64,000 bases of DNA from Acidobacteriota bacterium (GTDB lineage: Bacteria > Acidobacteriota > Vicinamibacteria > Vicinamibacterales > SCN-69-37): NCBI GenBank assembly GCA_016716905.1, contig JADJUS010000004.1:1860001-1924000 (forward strand), given 5' to 3'. The notes beneath the pieces were generated by a model. It had not been told where the DNA came from, ran no database searches, and saw only the letters and a program-made list of their open reading frames with translations. Positions 56,490-64,000 of this stretch are shown piece after piece. The position numbers and the translations under genes are program-made. Numbering within the stretch: the stretch's first letter is position 1; the number at the start of each line of letters is the position of its first letter.

Positions 56490-57626
56490 ATGGCCAGCAG
56501 ACCAACGCCAGTTCTCATCTACGCACCGGGGCTCGGGCGGTACAGCCACAATACGGCCGACGGCGTGGCCGAGGTGTTGGCCCGCACGATCGACCGCTTG
56601 ATGCCCGACGAGTACAGCACCAAGACAGATGCGGCCGTCACCGCACCCAAAGGCCTGCGGGTGGGCAAGACCATCATCGACGGCAAGGACAAGCCGGTGC
56701 TCCAGTTGTTCGAGCTCGACTACCTGGGACTGCTCGAGCCCGACTCGGGCGTGGCAGGCCGTCCGGTCGTGCCAGGGCTGGTGCGCTCAGTGTTTTTCGC
56801 GATCTTCGGTCTGTGGAAATTGCTCCGGGCCCTCGGGCGCCCCGGCAAGACCTGGAGAACCAAGGTGCAACTCGTCGCAGGGTTCGTGATGGTACTGGTG
56901 CTGGTGTTCGCAGCCATCGTCGCCGTCTACTCCGTGGTCTTTGCCACAGGTCGGTCCCTGCCGTTCGCGGGAGTGTTTGGCCCCGAAGCAGCGCCCTGGG
57001 TGTTGGGCATGTCGTCGCTCGGCATTGTCGCCGGTTGGGCGGCGATTCGTAAGCACGTGCTGGCGATGGCGGGATCCATGGAATGGCTGATGCGTTTTGT
57101 CACCAACGAAAGCGCGATCGCCGATACCGTGGCGCTGGTCGTTGACGAAGCGGTGGACGGCCTCCGTCAGAATGACTGGAACGGCAGCATCCACCTGCTC
57201 GGGTTCAGCTTCGGCAGTCTGGTGCTGTTCGAATCACTTTTCCCCAGGCCCGGCGCACTGCGTTCGTCGGCGCCAGTCGCCTCGATCTCGTCGTTGACGA
57301 CGGTTGGGTGCCCCATCGATCTGGTCCGTCTCTACCAACCCGCCTACATCGCCAATCGCACGGCGCGCCGCCCCGGGATGCCCTGGACCAACGTCTTCAA
57401 CGCTGCCGACATCTTTGCGTCGAACCTCAGAAACGGCGATGACAGCAGTGAAGGCGTGGCCGATGCCCTTCCGTTCGCCGCACCCCCGCCCACCTCGATC
57501 CGTTACCTGGATCAGGTCATTGGTCCGACGCAACTGTTCTCGAGCGGCAGCATCCACGCGGGGTACTGGGGCACGACGCCGCGCGCGAACTGCTTTGATC
57601 CGCTAGTGCTTCCCTGGCTGAAATAG
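56490..57626 (+). CDS. esterase-like membrane protein, unrecognised family
   Basis: A 378-residue protein of unclear function. The start MASRPTPVLIYAPGLGRYS and the nucleophile-elbow-like GFSFG (238-242, Ser240) suggest an alpha/beta-hydrolase fold, but two membrane helices (about residues 125-150 and 160-180) are inserted between the first strand and the elbow, an odd arrangement for a hydrolase. An acid and a His are not assigned, though a His near the C-terminus (SIHAGYWG) is suitable. ATG 56490 lies 7 bases after AAGGGGG; GTG 56487 is an alternative. It converges with a serine-hydrolase pseudogene, overlapping by 24 bases. Confidence 0.65.
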   Translation: MASRPTPVLIYAPGLGRYSHNTADGVAEVLARTIDRLMPDEYSTKTDAAVTAPKGLRVGKTIIDGKDKPVLQLFELDYLGLLEPDSGVAGRPVVPGLVRSVFFAIFGLWKLLRALGRPGKTWRTKVQLVAGFVMVLVLVFAAIVAVYSVVFATGRSLPFAGVFGPEAAPWVLGMSSLGIVAGWAAIRKHVLAMAGSMEWLMRFVTNESAIADTVALVVDEAVDGLRQNDWNGSIHLLGFSFGSLVLFESLFPRPGALRSSAPVASISSLTTVGCPIDLVRLYQPAYIANRTARRPGMPWTNVFNAADIFASNLRNGDDSSEGVADALPFAAPPPTSIRYLDQVIGPTQLFSSGSIHAGYWGTTPRANCFDPLVLPWLK

Positions 57627-58305
57627 TTCGGGCCGTGCCTGCGTCAGGAACCGATCCGCAATTTTCAGCGCGAGAGCCTTCGTTTCCGCAAACGACGTGT
57701 TGGAAATCACAGAGACGACCAGCCCGCGGCCGGGAAACGAGATGAATGACGCGACGTTCCCGCCCCGCAGGGCGCCCTCGTCGCCGGCGGTCGTCATTTG
57801 CTGTCCCGCCAGCGTGACGGACTCAAGATCCCAACCGAGGCCGTAGCCCGTTTCCTGTCCCGAGGCCACCCGTTGCGTCGTCTGCAGCAACCGGACCGTG
57901 CCTGGCTGCAGGAATTTGCCGCCGTTCACAGCCAGGCCAAAACGCACGAGGTCTGCCGGCGTGCTTCGACCGCCGCACTCACGAGCATCCAGCCACAGCT
58001 CGATTGACGGTACTCGGTGCCGGGCTCGAACCGCAGCGGACTTTTCGCAAACCGGGGAAGGACATCGAGCGTGCGCTCGCACCGCACCGTCACCGGTTCC
58101 TCGTCACCGGCGTCGTTCCTGACGCCTGACACGTGCCCCATCAAGTGGCGAACGGTGACGGGCCATTGCTTCACGGGGAATTCCGGGAGTGCAGTACTGG
58201 CGCCGTGGCGGTCGTGTAGGTGTAGAGCCCGAGCACCGCAAGCGGGATCATGCCCACGCCGAGCACACCCAGAACCAGCCACGTCGGAATCTTCTTCGCG
58301 CTCAC
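57603..58305 (-). pseudogene. beta-lactamase-family serine hydrolase, degraded
   Basis: Pieces of one serine hydrolase (beta-lactamase/class C PBP-like) lie in three different frames. A GTG at 58305 opens an N-terminal membrane anchor (VSAKKIPTWLVLGVLGVGM). The reading then jumps frame to ALPEFPVKQWPVTVRHLMGH...VSGVRND and FAKSPLRFEPGTEYR, and finally to a third frame with STPADLVRFGLAVNGG, ETGYGLGWDLESV and the C-terminal helix ending at 57603. The segment that should contain the catalytic SxxK and another internal stretch are absent. At least two deletions or frameshifts make the product inactive. Confidence 0.85.
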
Positions 58306-58371
58306 TGATCGATCAGTAACACGAGCCCTCACCCATGACACGTGAGCATTGGATGAGATTCCAGTGAGGAC

Positions 58372-58935
58372 CTATGAGCGCCGCCAGTCCATGAACCAGT
58401 TCGGTTCCCAGGTGGCTCCCCCATCCCGCGACACCGCCTGATGCCATCGGCAGGACGTTGGAGTGATGCGGTCCCACACACCTCTCACCTTGATCGACAC
58501 GTCACCGTCCTTGTCGTCGGCCTCGAACGTCCCGATGCCGTTGGCAAACCCGCCGGTGGTGCCGGGTGTGGTCAACACGCCGCTTTTGCCATTAACCCAG
58601 AAGTCCGACCAGATCTTCTGATCCAGGTCGAGCAACCGCAGGCCCATGCCGCTGAAATTCCTGGCTGGGATGCGCAGTTCCTCAACGCTGCCCACGCCAC
58701 CCAGGATCGTCCAGCACGTGGCCTCTCCCGTGAACTCGTCCCAGTCCTTTCCACCGGCCGCTTTCAGGCGGCGATGGGCGATCGCCCATCGACCCGCCAG
58801 AAAGTCGAAGTCGCCAGGTTTTCCCGCCGGCACCTGGCGGACCGCCGCTGCGGCGAGAGTCGAGGCGGACAAGGCCAGCGATCCGGCGAGGCCGGATGCC
58901 GCCAGTTGAAGCAACGTGCGTCGGTGTATTTCCAT
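58372..58935 (-). CDS. hypothetical Tat-exported protein
   Basis: A 187-residue exported protein. MEIHRRTLLQLAASGLAGS is a short twin-arginine-like signal. The mature part begins GDFDFLAGRWAIAHRRL, a beginning shared by calycin-like DUF1579-type proteins (FDFxxGxW), and continues as a beta-rich single domain (TCWTILGGVGSVEEL, SDFWVNGKSG). ATG 58935 is chosen for its AGAGGA ribosome binding site; longer ORF starts at 58950 and 58980 run into the promoter of the divergent regulator. It probably answers to that WYL regulator. Confidence 0.75.
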   Translation of the reverse strand: MEIHRRTLLQLAASGLAGSLALSASTLAAAAVRQVPAGKPGDFDFLAGRWAIAHRRLKAAGGKDWDEFTGEATCWTILGGVGSVEELRIPARNFSGMGLRLLDLDQKIWSDFWVNGKSGVLTTPGTTGGFANGIGTFEADDKDGDVSIKVRGVWDRITPTSCRWHQAVSRDGGATWEPNWFMDWRRS

Positions 58936-58973
58936 GGGGTCCTCTGACATGCCGTCACGATACAGGCCTATTC

Positions 58974-59007
58974 CTGACAACGAACGTCAGGATTCTTTCG
59001 GTACAAT
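58974..59007. promoter_or_regulatory. dyad plus -10 in the divergent WYL regulator promoter
   Basis: Inverted repeat CTGAC (58974-58978)-N7-GTCAG (58986-58990) lies between the divergent genes. On the plus strand TACAAT (59002-59007) ends 6 bases before GTG 59014, so the regulator mRNA should be leaderless. The dyad sits about 12 bases upstream of that -10, a suitable place for autoregulation. Confidence 0.45.
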
Positions 59008-59013
59008 CTCCAC

Positions 59014-59964
59014 GTGCGTGCGAGCCGGCTCCTGTCCATCCTCATGACGCTGCAGGTACGTGGGTGTGTGACTGCAGATGCCCTCGCCGAAGAGTTTGAG
59101 GTCTCCGTGCGCACCATCTACAGAGACGTGGATGAGCTCAGCGCTTCAGGTGTGCCGGTAGTGGCGGATCGTGGCCCCGGCGGTGGCTTCCAGTTGGCCG
59201 ACGGATACCGCACCCAGCTCACAGGGCTCACGCCTCACGAAGCCACGTCCCTGCTACTCGCGGGCCTGCCGGGTCCAGCCGCCGATCTGGGTCTGGCCGG
59301 CGCGCTGGCATCGGCCGAGCGAAAGGTGCTGGCGGCGTTGCCTTCTGGCCAGGCGACCCGCGCGAGGCACCTGCAGCAACGTGTGCTCCTCGACCCCCTG
59401 GATTGGTACCGGCGTGTGGAACGGCCCCGGTATTTGTCAGAAGTGGCCGGCGCCGTGTGGGCCCAGACCCGTCTCTCTGTGGGTTATGACGGCTGGACCA
59501 CAACGTCAACGGGTGTGATTGATCCGTTCGGCCTCGTGATCAAGGCCGGTGTCTGGTATCTCGTCGCACGCCGCAAACAGGCGATTCGCACCTTCAAGGT
59601 CAGCCAGATTCTGGAATGCACACCGCTCACGGACACGTTCGTCGTGCCGGCGACATTCCACCTGGCGCAGCACTGGGCGGCCGAACTGGCGCGGTTCGAG
59701 CAAGGCCTTCGCCAGGGACGCGCGACCATTCGGGTCGCGAAGGCAGCGCTCTCTCGAATTGAACGCCTGGGCGCGGACGCGGTTGACGCCGTTCGTGGTG
59801 CACAACCCGATCGGCATGGATGGAGGACCGCCACGATTCCGATCGAGAGCATCGATCACGCGGCCGTCGAGCTGCTGGGCTTCGGACCCTGGGTTCGGGT
59901 TGTGGAACCGCGCCCGCTGGCAGACCGTGTGCGCACACTGGCTCGCCGGGTGGCCAGCCGCTGA
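59014..59964 (+). CDS. YafY/WYL-family transcriptional regulator
   Basis: A 316-residue DNA-binding regulator. Residues 1-60 form a helix-turn-helix (LLSILMTLQVRG, ADALAEEFEVSVRTIYRDVD) of the DeoR/YafY type, followed by the WYL domain with WYRRVERPRYL and GVWYLVARRKQAIRTFKVS (about 135-200) and a C-terminal WCX-like region. Such proteins sense nucleic acid or small ligands and usually control neighbouring genes. GTG start; leaderless. It is divergent from the Tat-exported hypothetical gene, its likely target, and its stop abuts the convergent MpaB-like gene's stop. Confidence 0.9.
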   Translation: MRASRLLSILMTLQVRGCVTADALAEEFEVSVRTIYRDVDELSASGVPVVADRGPGGGFQLADGYRTQLTGLTPHEATSLLLAGLPGPAADLGLAGALASAERKVLAALPSGQATRARHLQQRVLLDPLDWYRRVERPRYLSEVAGAVWAQTRLSVGYDGWTTTSTGVIDPFGLVIKAGVWYLVARRKQAIRTFKVSQILECTPLTDTFVVPATFHLAQHWAAELARFEQGLRQGRATIRVAKAALSRIERLGADAVDAVRGAQPDRHGWRTATIPIESIDHAAVELLGFGPWVRVVEPRPLADRVRTLARRVASR

Positions 59965-60825
59965 TTACGCCAGGGTCTCGGCCCGACGACGCGCGATGGG
60001 CCATTCACGAGCGAGCGAAGGCAGCACCACAAGGGAGCCGCGTAACACGGTCGTCCAGCGGGCCAGTGCCCGTTCGTCACGCGCGTGCCACGCGAATCCG
60101 TAGGCCTCGCGAATCGCCGGTGGCAGCGATCCAATAGTGAGCAATTGCATCGCGCGAAATGCCGGCCAGGCCACCTGCCACTTTGGCGGGTACAACACGG
60201 CCCGGGCGAGCGCTCGGCTGGTGTCGGTCACCACAATCCGCCCGCCCACCAGCATTTCGGCCATGTAGGCGTCGAGTTGCGCCGAGTCGCGCGGCAGCCA
60301 GCCTGCCGGCATGCCCATCAGCGGCTCCATGATGGCGGCCTCCACACAATACTGATCCCGCTCACGACGCGTCAGCGGACCTACGAGGCGCTCATAGGTC
60401 AACGGGATCGATTCGAGGAGCGTGGCATGCACCCACCGTTGCAGGTCGGGATCGTGGGCGGAGTACGACCCGCCGGCCGGGGCATTGACGCGCCCTTGCA
60501 CGCGATCGTGAATCGCGTTGATGCCTGCCGCCGCCGCGATCATTTCTTCCGTGTGACCGAAGGTCAGTGACAACATCGCGCCCACCGTGGAGTGCAGTCG
60601 CTGGAAGCTCGCGCGCAGGCTGCCCCGAAAACCGCTGTGACCGTGGACGCCGGCAGCCACTGATGGATGCGCGAGTTGGAGGAGAATCGCACGCCCCCAC
60701 CCGGCGACCACCACCACCTCGCGGTTCACCTTCCAGGTCACACTTCCAGGCCCGGCGGCCACATGGTCCGACCGCAGCAGGCGTGCGCGTACCGCCGCGC
60801 GATGACGTTCGACTGCTTCAGTCAT
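59965..60825 (-). CDS. MpaB-like oxygenase (DUF2236)
   Basis: A 286-residue protein of the DUF2236/MpaB/latex-clearing-protein superfamily, whose studied members are haem or oxygen-dependent oxidative cleavers. Landmarks: REVVVVAGWGRAILLQLAHP near residue 35, GVHGHSGFRG, and HDRVQGRV with a conserved His. All-helical, no signal peptide. It is the last gene of a four-gene overlapping operon; its ATG lies within the 8-base overlap with the kinase-like gene. In that company a role in oxidising an isoprenoid or lipid is an inference only. Confidence 0.8.
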   Translation of the reverse strand: MTEAVERHRAAVRARLLRSDHVAAGPGSVTWKVNREVVVVAGWGRAILLQLAHPSVAAGVHGHSGFRGSLRASFQRLHSTVGAMLSLTFGHTEEMIAAAAGINAIHDRVQGRVNAPAGGSYSAHDPDLQRWVHATLLESIPLTYERLVGPLTRRERDQYCVEAAIMEPLMGMPAGWLPRDSAQLDAYMAEMLVGGRIVVTDTSRALARAVLYPPKWQVAWPAFRAMQLLTIGSLPPAIREAYGFAWHARDERALARWTTVLRGSLVVLPSLAREWPIARRRAETLA

Positions 60826-61609
60826 GGCTGACTACCTGGACTGCGTGCATGATCTGCCGGAGCTTCTGCAACCGCGGCTCAGTTTGTTTCATGGGCGCGC
60901 TATTTGTTCTGACATACCAGAGCCACCTCGGAAAACCGCGCGGCGCCACCAGTTGGTGGCCCAGCGCCTGGAGCACAACAGGCCGGCGATATTCCTCGAT
61001 GAACGCGGTGGCCAACGGCAACCATCGATCATCCGGCCCCCCGATCAACTCCAGCAGCACCGACATCACATCGTCGCATTGACGAAGAGTGGCCGCGACG
61101 CCGAATTCGTGGCGGATATCGAAGTCGATCAAGGTCGCCCGCTGCCCGATCACGTCGCAGAGGACATTGTCGAGATGCAGATCACCATGAGACCACTCAG
61201 CGCGGTAGTGGCGGCACGGGATCTCATGGACTCGGCGCAGTTCGCGGGCGGCAAGCACCAGGGCCGTTCTCACGTCCGGGTCGTTCCGACGAACCATCGC
61301 CCGCAGACTGGTCCCTTCCACCTTGGGAAGGACCACCGCAGAACCTGACTCAACCCTGGCGCCCGGCCGCTCGGGATACAGCAGTTGCACACAATAGGTT
61401 TCCCAGGCCGTCCATTCGCTGGTGCGAAGAAACATGCAGGTGCCGCTGCGTGACAGCGCCAGAAATATGTTCGCGCACCAGATGACGACCGGTGCGCCTG
61501 CCCGGCGCTGCTTCACGAACACAGGAGCGCCATCCCGCACGGCTGCGTGTACGTCGTTGACTCGCACACGATTCATCAGCCGGCCGGCGGTTTGTTGCAG
61601 GCGTTCCAT
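60818..61609 (-). CDS. aminoglycoside-phosphotransferase/kinase-like protein
   Basis: A 263-residue protein with the kinase-like core: Lys in VFVKQRR (about residue 33), VVLPKVEGTSLRAM hinge-like region, catalytic WSHGDLHLDNVL and metal-binding TLIDFD. Start ATG 61609 (MERLQQTAG) shares one base with the upstream stop (TGATG). No homologue is pinned down; it could phosphorylate a small molecule, sugar, lipid or isoprenoid alcohol. An earlier in-frame start up to 61693 is not favoured since it lies inside the upstream gene. Confidence 0.75.
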   Translation of the reverse strand: MERLQQTAGRLMNRVRVNDVHAAVRDGAPVFVKQRRAGAPVVIWCANIFLALSRSGTCMFLRTSEWTAWETYCVQLLYPERPGARVESGSAVVLPKVEGTSLRAMVRRNDPDVRTALVLAARELRRVHEIPCRHYRAEWSHGDLHLDNVLCDVIGQRATLIDFDIRHEFGVAATLRQCDDVMSVLLELIGGPDDRWLPLATAFIEEYRRPVVLQALGHQLVAPRGFPRWLWYVRTNSAPMKQTEPRLQKLRQIMHAVQVVSHD

Positions 61610-62397
61610 CACCGATGGGCCACCTGTCGCGCATACCGATGGCGTCGACCGGCCAGTCGAAGGATACGTGTGGCCGCCACGGTGAAGCCCCACAACGCCA
61701 GACGGAGCGGGAAAACACTTTTACGGGTTCGCCCTGAGCCCTCCGCATAGGCGCGCGCCGCGTCGGCCGTCAGGTCCAGCGCCTGCGAAAGAGACGCCGA
61801 GGCGGTCAGAAAACTCGGTAAGCCCGCGGAGGCATCTTCCGCATAGTCCAGCACGTCGTCGATGATCTGACACTGCATCAGAATCCGGAAGAGTGTGTCC
61901 ACGTCGGCGTCGGTGTGGGCCTCGCCGCGGTCCTGTTCACGGCCGTCAGGGTTCAACGCCATCGCGGCAGCCGTGGCCAGTGCCAGTCGCGCCACTCCCT
62001 CCCGGTACGAACGAACGGCGTCGAAACACCGTCGGTCGCCACCGACGGCCGGCCGCGCTGTTTCGAGGGCTCGAAGGCGATGCAGGTATTGCTGAACGCA
62101 CACATCCAGGCCCGCGCGTGCCAGCCACCGCCGGGTGGCCTGGCATTCGGAAAATGGCGGGGCCTTCCGGTCCCACACCGCATTGGCACATCCTTCAAAA
62201 TCCAGGAACATCGCAAGCTCGGTGATTCTCCTGCGAGACAAGGGCCGCGAATGGCGAAGGACATGGAGCGTGTCGAACGCCACAATGCCCAGCATGCGCA
62301 GCGGCGTCCGTGGCGAAGCGCGAAACAACAGCGGCAGGCTCCGAAGGAGGCATGCCACGGATACCACGGTGGCCCGCACTGGTCCGGCGTCAGACAT
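61609..62397 (-). CDS. class I isoprenoid-synthase-like helical protein
   Basis: A 262-residue all-helical protein. The segment MQCQIIDDVLDYAEDASAG near residues 180-198 closely resembles the second aspartate-rich Q-x-x-D-D-x-x-D region of trans-prenyltransferases and squalene/phytoene synthase relatives. The first Asp-rich motif is not seen in usual form (a weak DFEGCANAVWD at about 75-85), so catalysis is uncertain. ATG 62397 gives an 8-base overlap (ATGTCTGA) with the metallophosphoesterase gene; the ORF start at 62448 is inside that gene. It is translationally coupled to the kinase-like gene. Confidence 0.65.
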   Translation of the reverse strand: MSDAGPVRATVVSVACLLRSLPLLFRASPRTPLRMLGIVAFDTLHVLRHSRPLSRRRITELAMFLDFEGCANAVWDRKAPPFSECQATRRWLARAGLDVCVQQYLHRLRALETARPAVGGDRRCFDAVRSYREGVARLALATAAAMALNPDGREQDRGEAHTDADVDTLFRILMQCQIIDDVLDYAEDASAGLPSFLTASASLSQALDLTADAARAYAEGSGRTRKSVFPLRLALWGFTVAATRILRLAGRRHRYARQVAHR

Positions 62398-63112
62398 GAC
62401 AGAGCACCACTTCGCGAGGACACATCCAGCGGATCGGCAGAAGGTCACTCACACCGCGGCTGACCACAAGCCTGCTCGAACCACGCTGATGGCTCAGGTA
62501 GCAATAGGGGTAAAAGAGCGCCCCGGGAAAGAGGCGATCGCGATAGACGCCGCCCACTACCTGGAATCCATGCAGGTGCCCAGCCAGGACGAGGTCGTAA
62601 CCTTCGTGCCGGGAATGTTTCCAGATCCGCGGGTTGTGTGCGCAGAGGATGCGCACGTCCGCTTCGGCAGGTGGCGCGCCTTCGGGTCCGGCAATCGCGA
62701 TCACGCGCCTGCCATGCGCCACCCGTGCATTGGTGTCGTGGATCCACTGCCCCCCGCCACGCACCACCGCATCGCAGACGCGGTCCATGCCGACGCGGCG
62801 GTCGTGGTTGCCGCCGATCGCAAGCACCGGCGCCACCTCGCCCAGCCTGCGCACAAGATCGGCGAGAGACCCGAGCTCGGTCGAACGATCCACCAGGTCG
62901 CCACCCAGCAACACCAGATCCGGCCCGGAGCGCTGCGCCGCCTCCACGACCTGCCCGCACAGCCGATCCGTGCGCCCATTCCTGAGATGAATGTCGCTGA
63001 CATACAGCAGCCGGCATGCGTCGTGACGCGTGGACAAGCGCTCCTCGCGGATGTGCAGCGGCTGTTGCAACCCGATTTCAAGCAGCCCGCCAAGAACGCC
63101 TGTCGTGTTCAT
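62390..63112 (-). CDS. calcineurin-like metallophosphoesterase
   Basis: A 240-residue binuclear metallophosphoesterase. All metal-site motifs are present: Asp40-x-His42 in YVSDIHL, GGDLVD (70-75), GGNHD (100-104), AHNP further on and the final GHLHGFQ. Resembles UDP-2,3-diacylglucosamine pyrophosphatase-like or YaeI-type lipid phosphodiesterases, without the membrane helix of YaeI. It heads the four-gene operon with isoprenoid-synthase-like, kinase-like and MpaB-like genes; substrate unknown. Confidence 0.88.
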   Translation of the reverse strand: MNTTGVLGGLLEIGLQQPLHIREERLSTRHDACRLLYVSDIHLRNGRTDRLCGQVVEAAQRSGPDLVLLGGDLVDRSTELGSLADLVRRLGEVAPVLAIGGNHDRRVGMDRVCDAVVRGGGQWIHDTNARVAHGRRVIAIAGPEGAPPAEADVRILCAHNPRIWKHSRHEGYDLVLAGHLHGFQVVGGVYRDRLFPGALFYPYCYLSHQRGSSRLVVSRGVSDLLPIRWMCPREVVLCHV

Positions 63113-63189
63113 GCTGTAAGAGACGCCTGTGGCGGCTCGAATGCCGTCAGCAGGCCGTGAGCATTACGTGAGATGGGGGTGAGATGGTC

Positions 63190-63220
63190 GGGGTCCTGGG
63201 GTCCTGGGGTCCTGGAGTCC
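63190..63220. repeat. GGGGTCCT tandem repeat
   Basis: Three near-perfect tandem units GGGGTCCT (then GGAGTCC), in the gap between two genes; related to the blocks at 16789 and 27015. Confidence 0.6.
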
Positions 63221-63225
63221 GGCGG

Positions 63226-64000
63226 TCACTCGCGACGTCTGAGGCCGCAGGCGAGGCCGAGGCCAAAGGTGGCGGCTTCGCCGAAGGCGAGGATGGCCCG
63301 CGACACGGGGCCGAAGTCCGGCTCGCCGATCAGCCTCCCCAATGGTGCCAGCGTGGCGCGAGACCCTTCCACCGCGTCGGCAATCGCATGGATGGTGCCT
63401 CCCACGAGAGGAGATCCTGCAAGCGCCAACGCGAGACCAGCCAGTCCACAGAGGACGCCGGTCAGCAGGGCCGATCGCAGGCGGTGGGCGGTCGCGAGCG
63501 CGTACCCCATCCCCGCGGCTCCCCCAATCACGACGCCCTCAAGCCCGCCACCAACTTCGACGTCCACGCCGACCAGGGCGGCAAGCCCCCAGCGCGCCAT
63601 CCACTGGACGGCCACTCCGGCGATTCCGCCTCCCAGGGCGGCGCCAGCCGTGCACGCCCAGACACGCTGCGACCTCGCGTGAGGTTCAGCCAGTGCCAGA
63701 CCCGCTCCGACGCCGCCGCCACCCAACGCTCCGCACACGCCGCCGATCACCGCGAGGACGGGTGCAATCGCGATCGTGGCTGCGCTGCCGGGGCGGCCGC
63801 GAGGATCAGGCCACCAAGACCACCGGCCGCGAGGCCGGCCAGCCCGCCACCCGTCGCTCCGCCAATCCAGTGCGGGTGCGCCACCTGAGCGTCGAGCGTG
63901 GCCGTGGCGCCCAGCGCGGCCTCGGCGACGCCCAGTGCGGCCTCGTTCGGGGGCGCAGCGTCCTCCTCTTCAATCACGTCCAGGACAAACTGGTAGCCGT
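63226..64000 (-). CDS. Gly/Ala-rich membrane protein, frameshifted, 5' end outside window
   Basis: A membrane protein whose start lies beyond the right edge: the frame is open to base 64000 (reading GYQFVLDVIEEEDAAPPNE). It runs in one frame to about 63790 (GGLAGLAAGGLGGLILAAAP) and then ends at a stop, while a second frame takes over seamlessly (AATIAIAPVLAVIGGVCGA) and continues to 63226. A one-base change near GGGG 63790-63793 would restore a single gene. Several Gly-zipper-like helices are evident (GAALGGGIAGVAVQW, VIGGAAGMGYALA, LLTGVLCGLAGLALALAG). No family recognised; sequencing error and true frameshift are both possible. Confidence 0.6.

Overview
The window is GC-rich DNA that reads like a chromosome of an Acidobacteriota bacterium, most likely of the Vicinamibacteria (subdivision 6) type. 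This is inferred from gene content: secreted carboxypeptidase-regulatory-like proteins, DUF885, M20 and M48 peptidases, a fused CcoN-CcoO cbb3 oxidase next to alternative complex III, TumE/TumA, and promoters that sit almost on the start codon. No rRNA, tRNA, CRISPR array or insertion sequence was seen.

1-15.7 kb is a defence island that looks less GC-rich than the rest. The plus strand carries a five-gene, stop/start-overlapped restriction operon: C5 DNA methyltransferase, MORC/MutL-like GHKL ATPase, Z1 helicase, PD-(D/E)XK nuclease and AIPR protein. Facing it on the minus strand is a cluster I cannot match to a named system: a giant GHKL ATPase with two phosphoribosyltransferase-like domains, a response-regulator receiver fused to an aminoglycoside-kinase-like domain, and a small transmembrane protein that could be the effector. 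The 3' end of the giant gene passes through an A8 run, beyond which a coherent C-terminal tail lies in another frame. The island ends abruptly in a damaged groEL copy that lacks its 5' part and an internal block.

17-31.5 kb is ordinary accessory chromosome: M48 peptidase, DUF305 lipoprotein, a secreted LVIVD-type protein, an aminotransferase operon with two carboxypeptidase-regulatory-like proteins, a TumE/TumA toxin-antitoxin pair with a clear promoter/operator, and a four-gene peptidase/lipoprotein operon. A poly-G tract at 31.5 kb looks like a sequencing artefact.

32.4-48.4 kb is one long respiratory locus. Genes for a cbb3 oxidase and its assembly factors (ccoNO-Q-P-G-H-I-S) run by overlap directly into alternative complex III (actA-F) and a TauE/SafE-like membrane protein. 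Together they would oxidise quinol and pass electrons through c-type haems to oxygen without a bc1 complex.

48.3-64 kb holds unrelated genes: a CehA-like metallohydrolase, a threonine-aldolase-like enzyme, small membrane proteins, a diguanylate cyclase, RidA, a class I/II aminotransferase, an acyltransferase, an esterase-like membrane protein, a wrecked serine hydrolase, a WYL regulator, and a four-gene minus-strand set (metallophosphoesterase, isoprenoid-synthase-like, kinase-like, MpaB-like oxygenase). A frameshifted membrane protein runs off the right edge.
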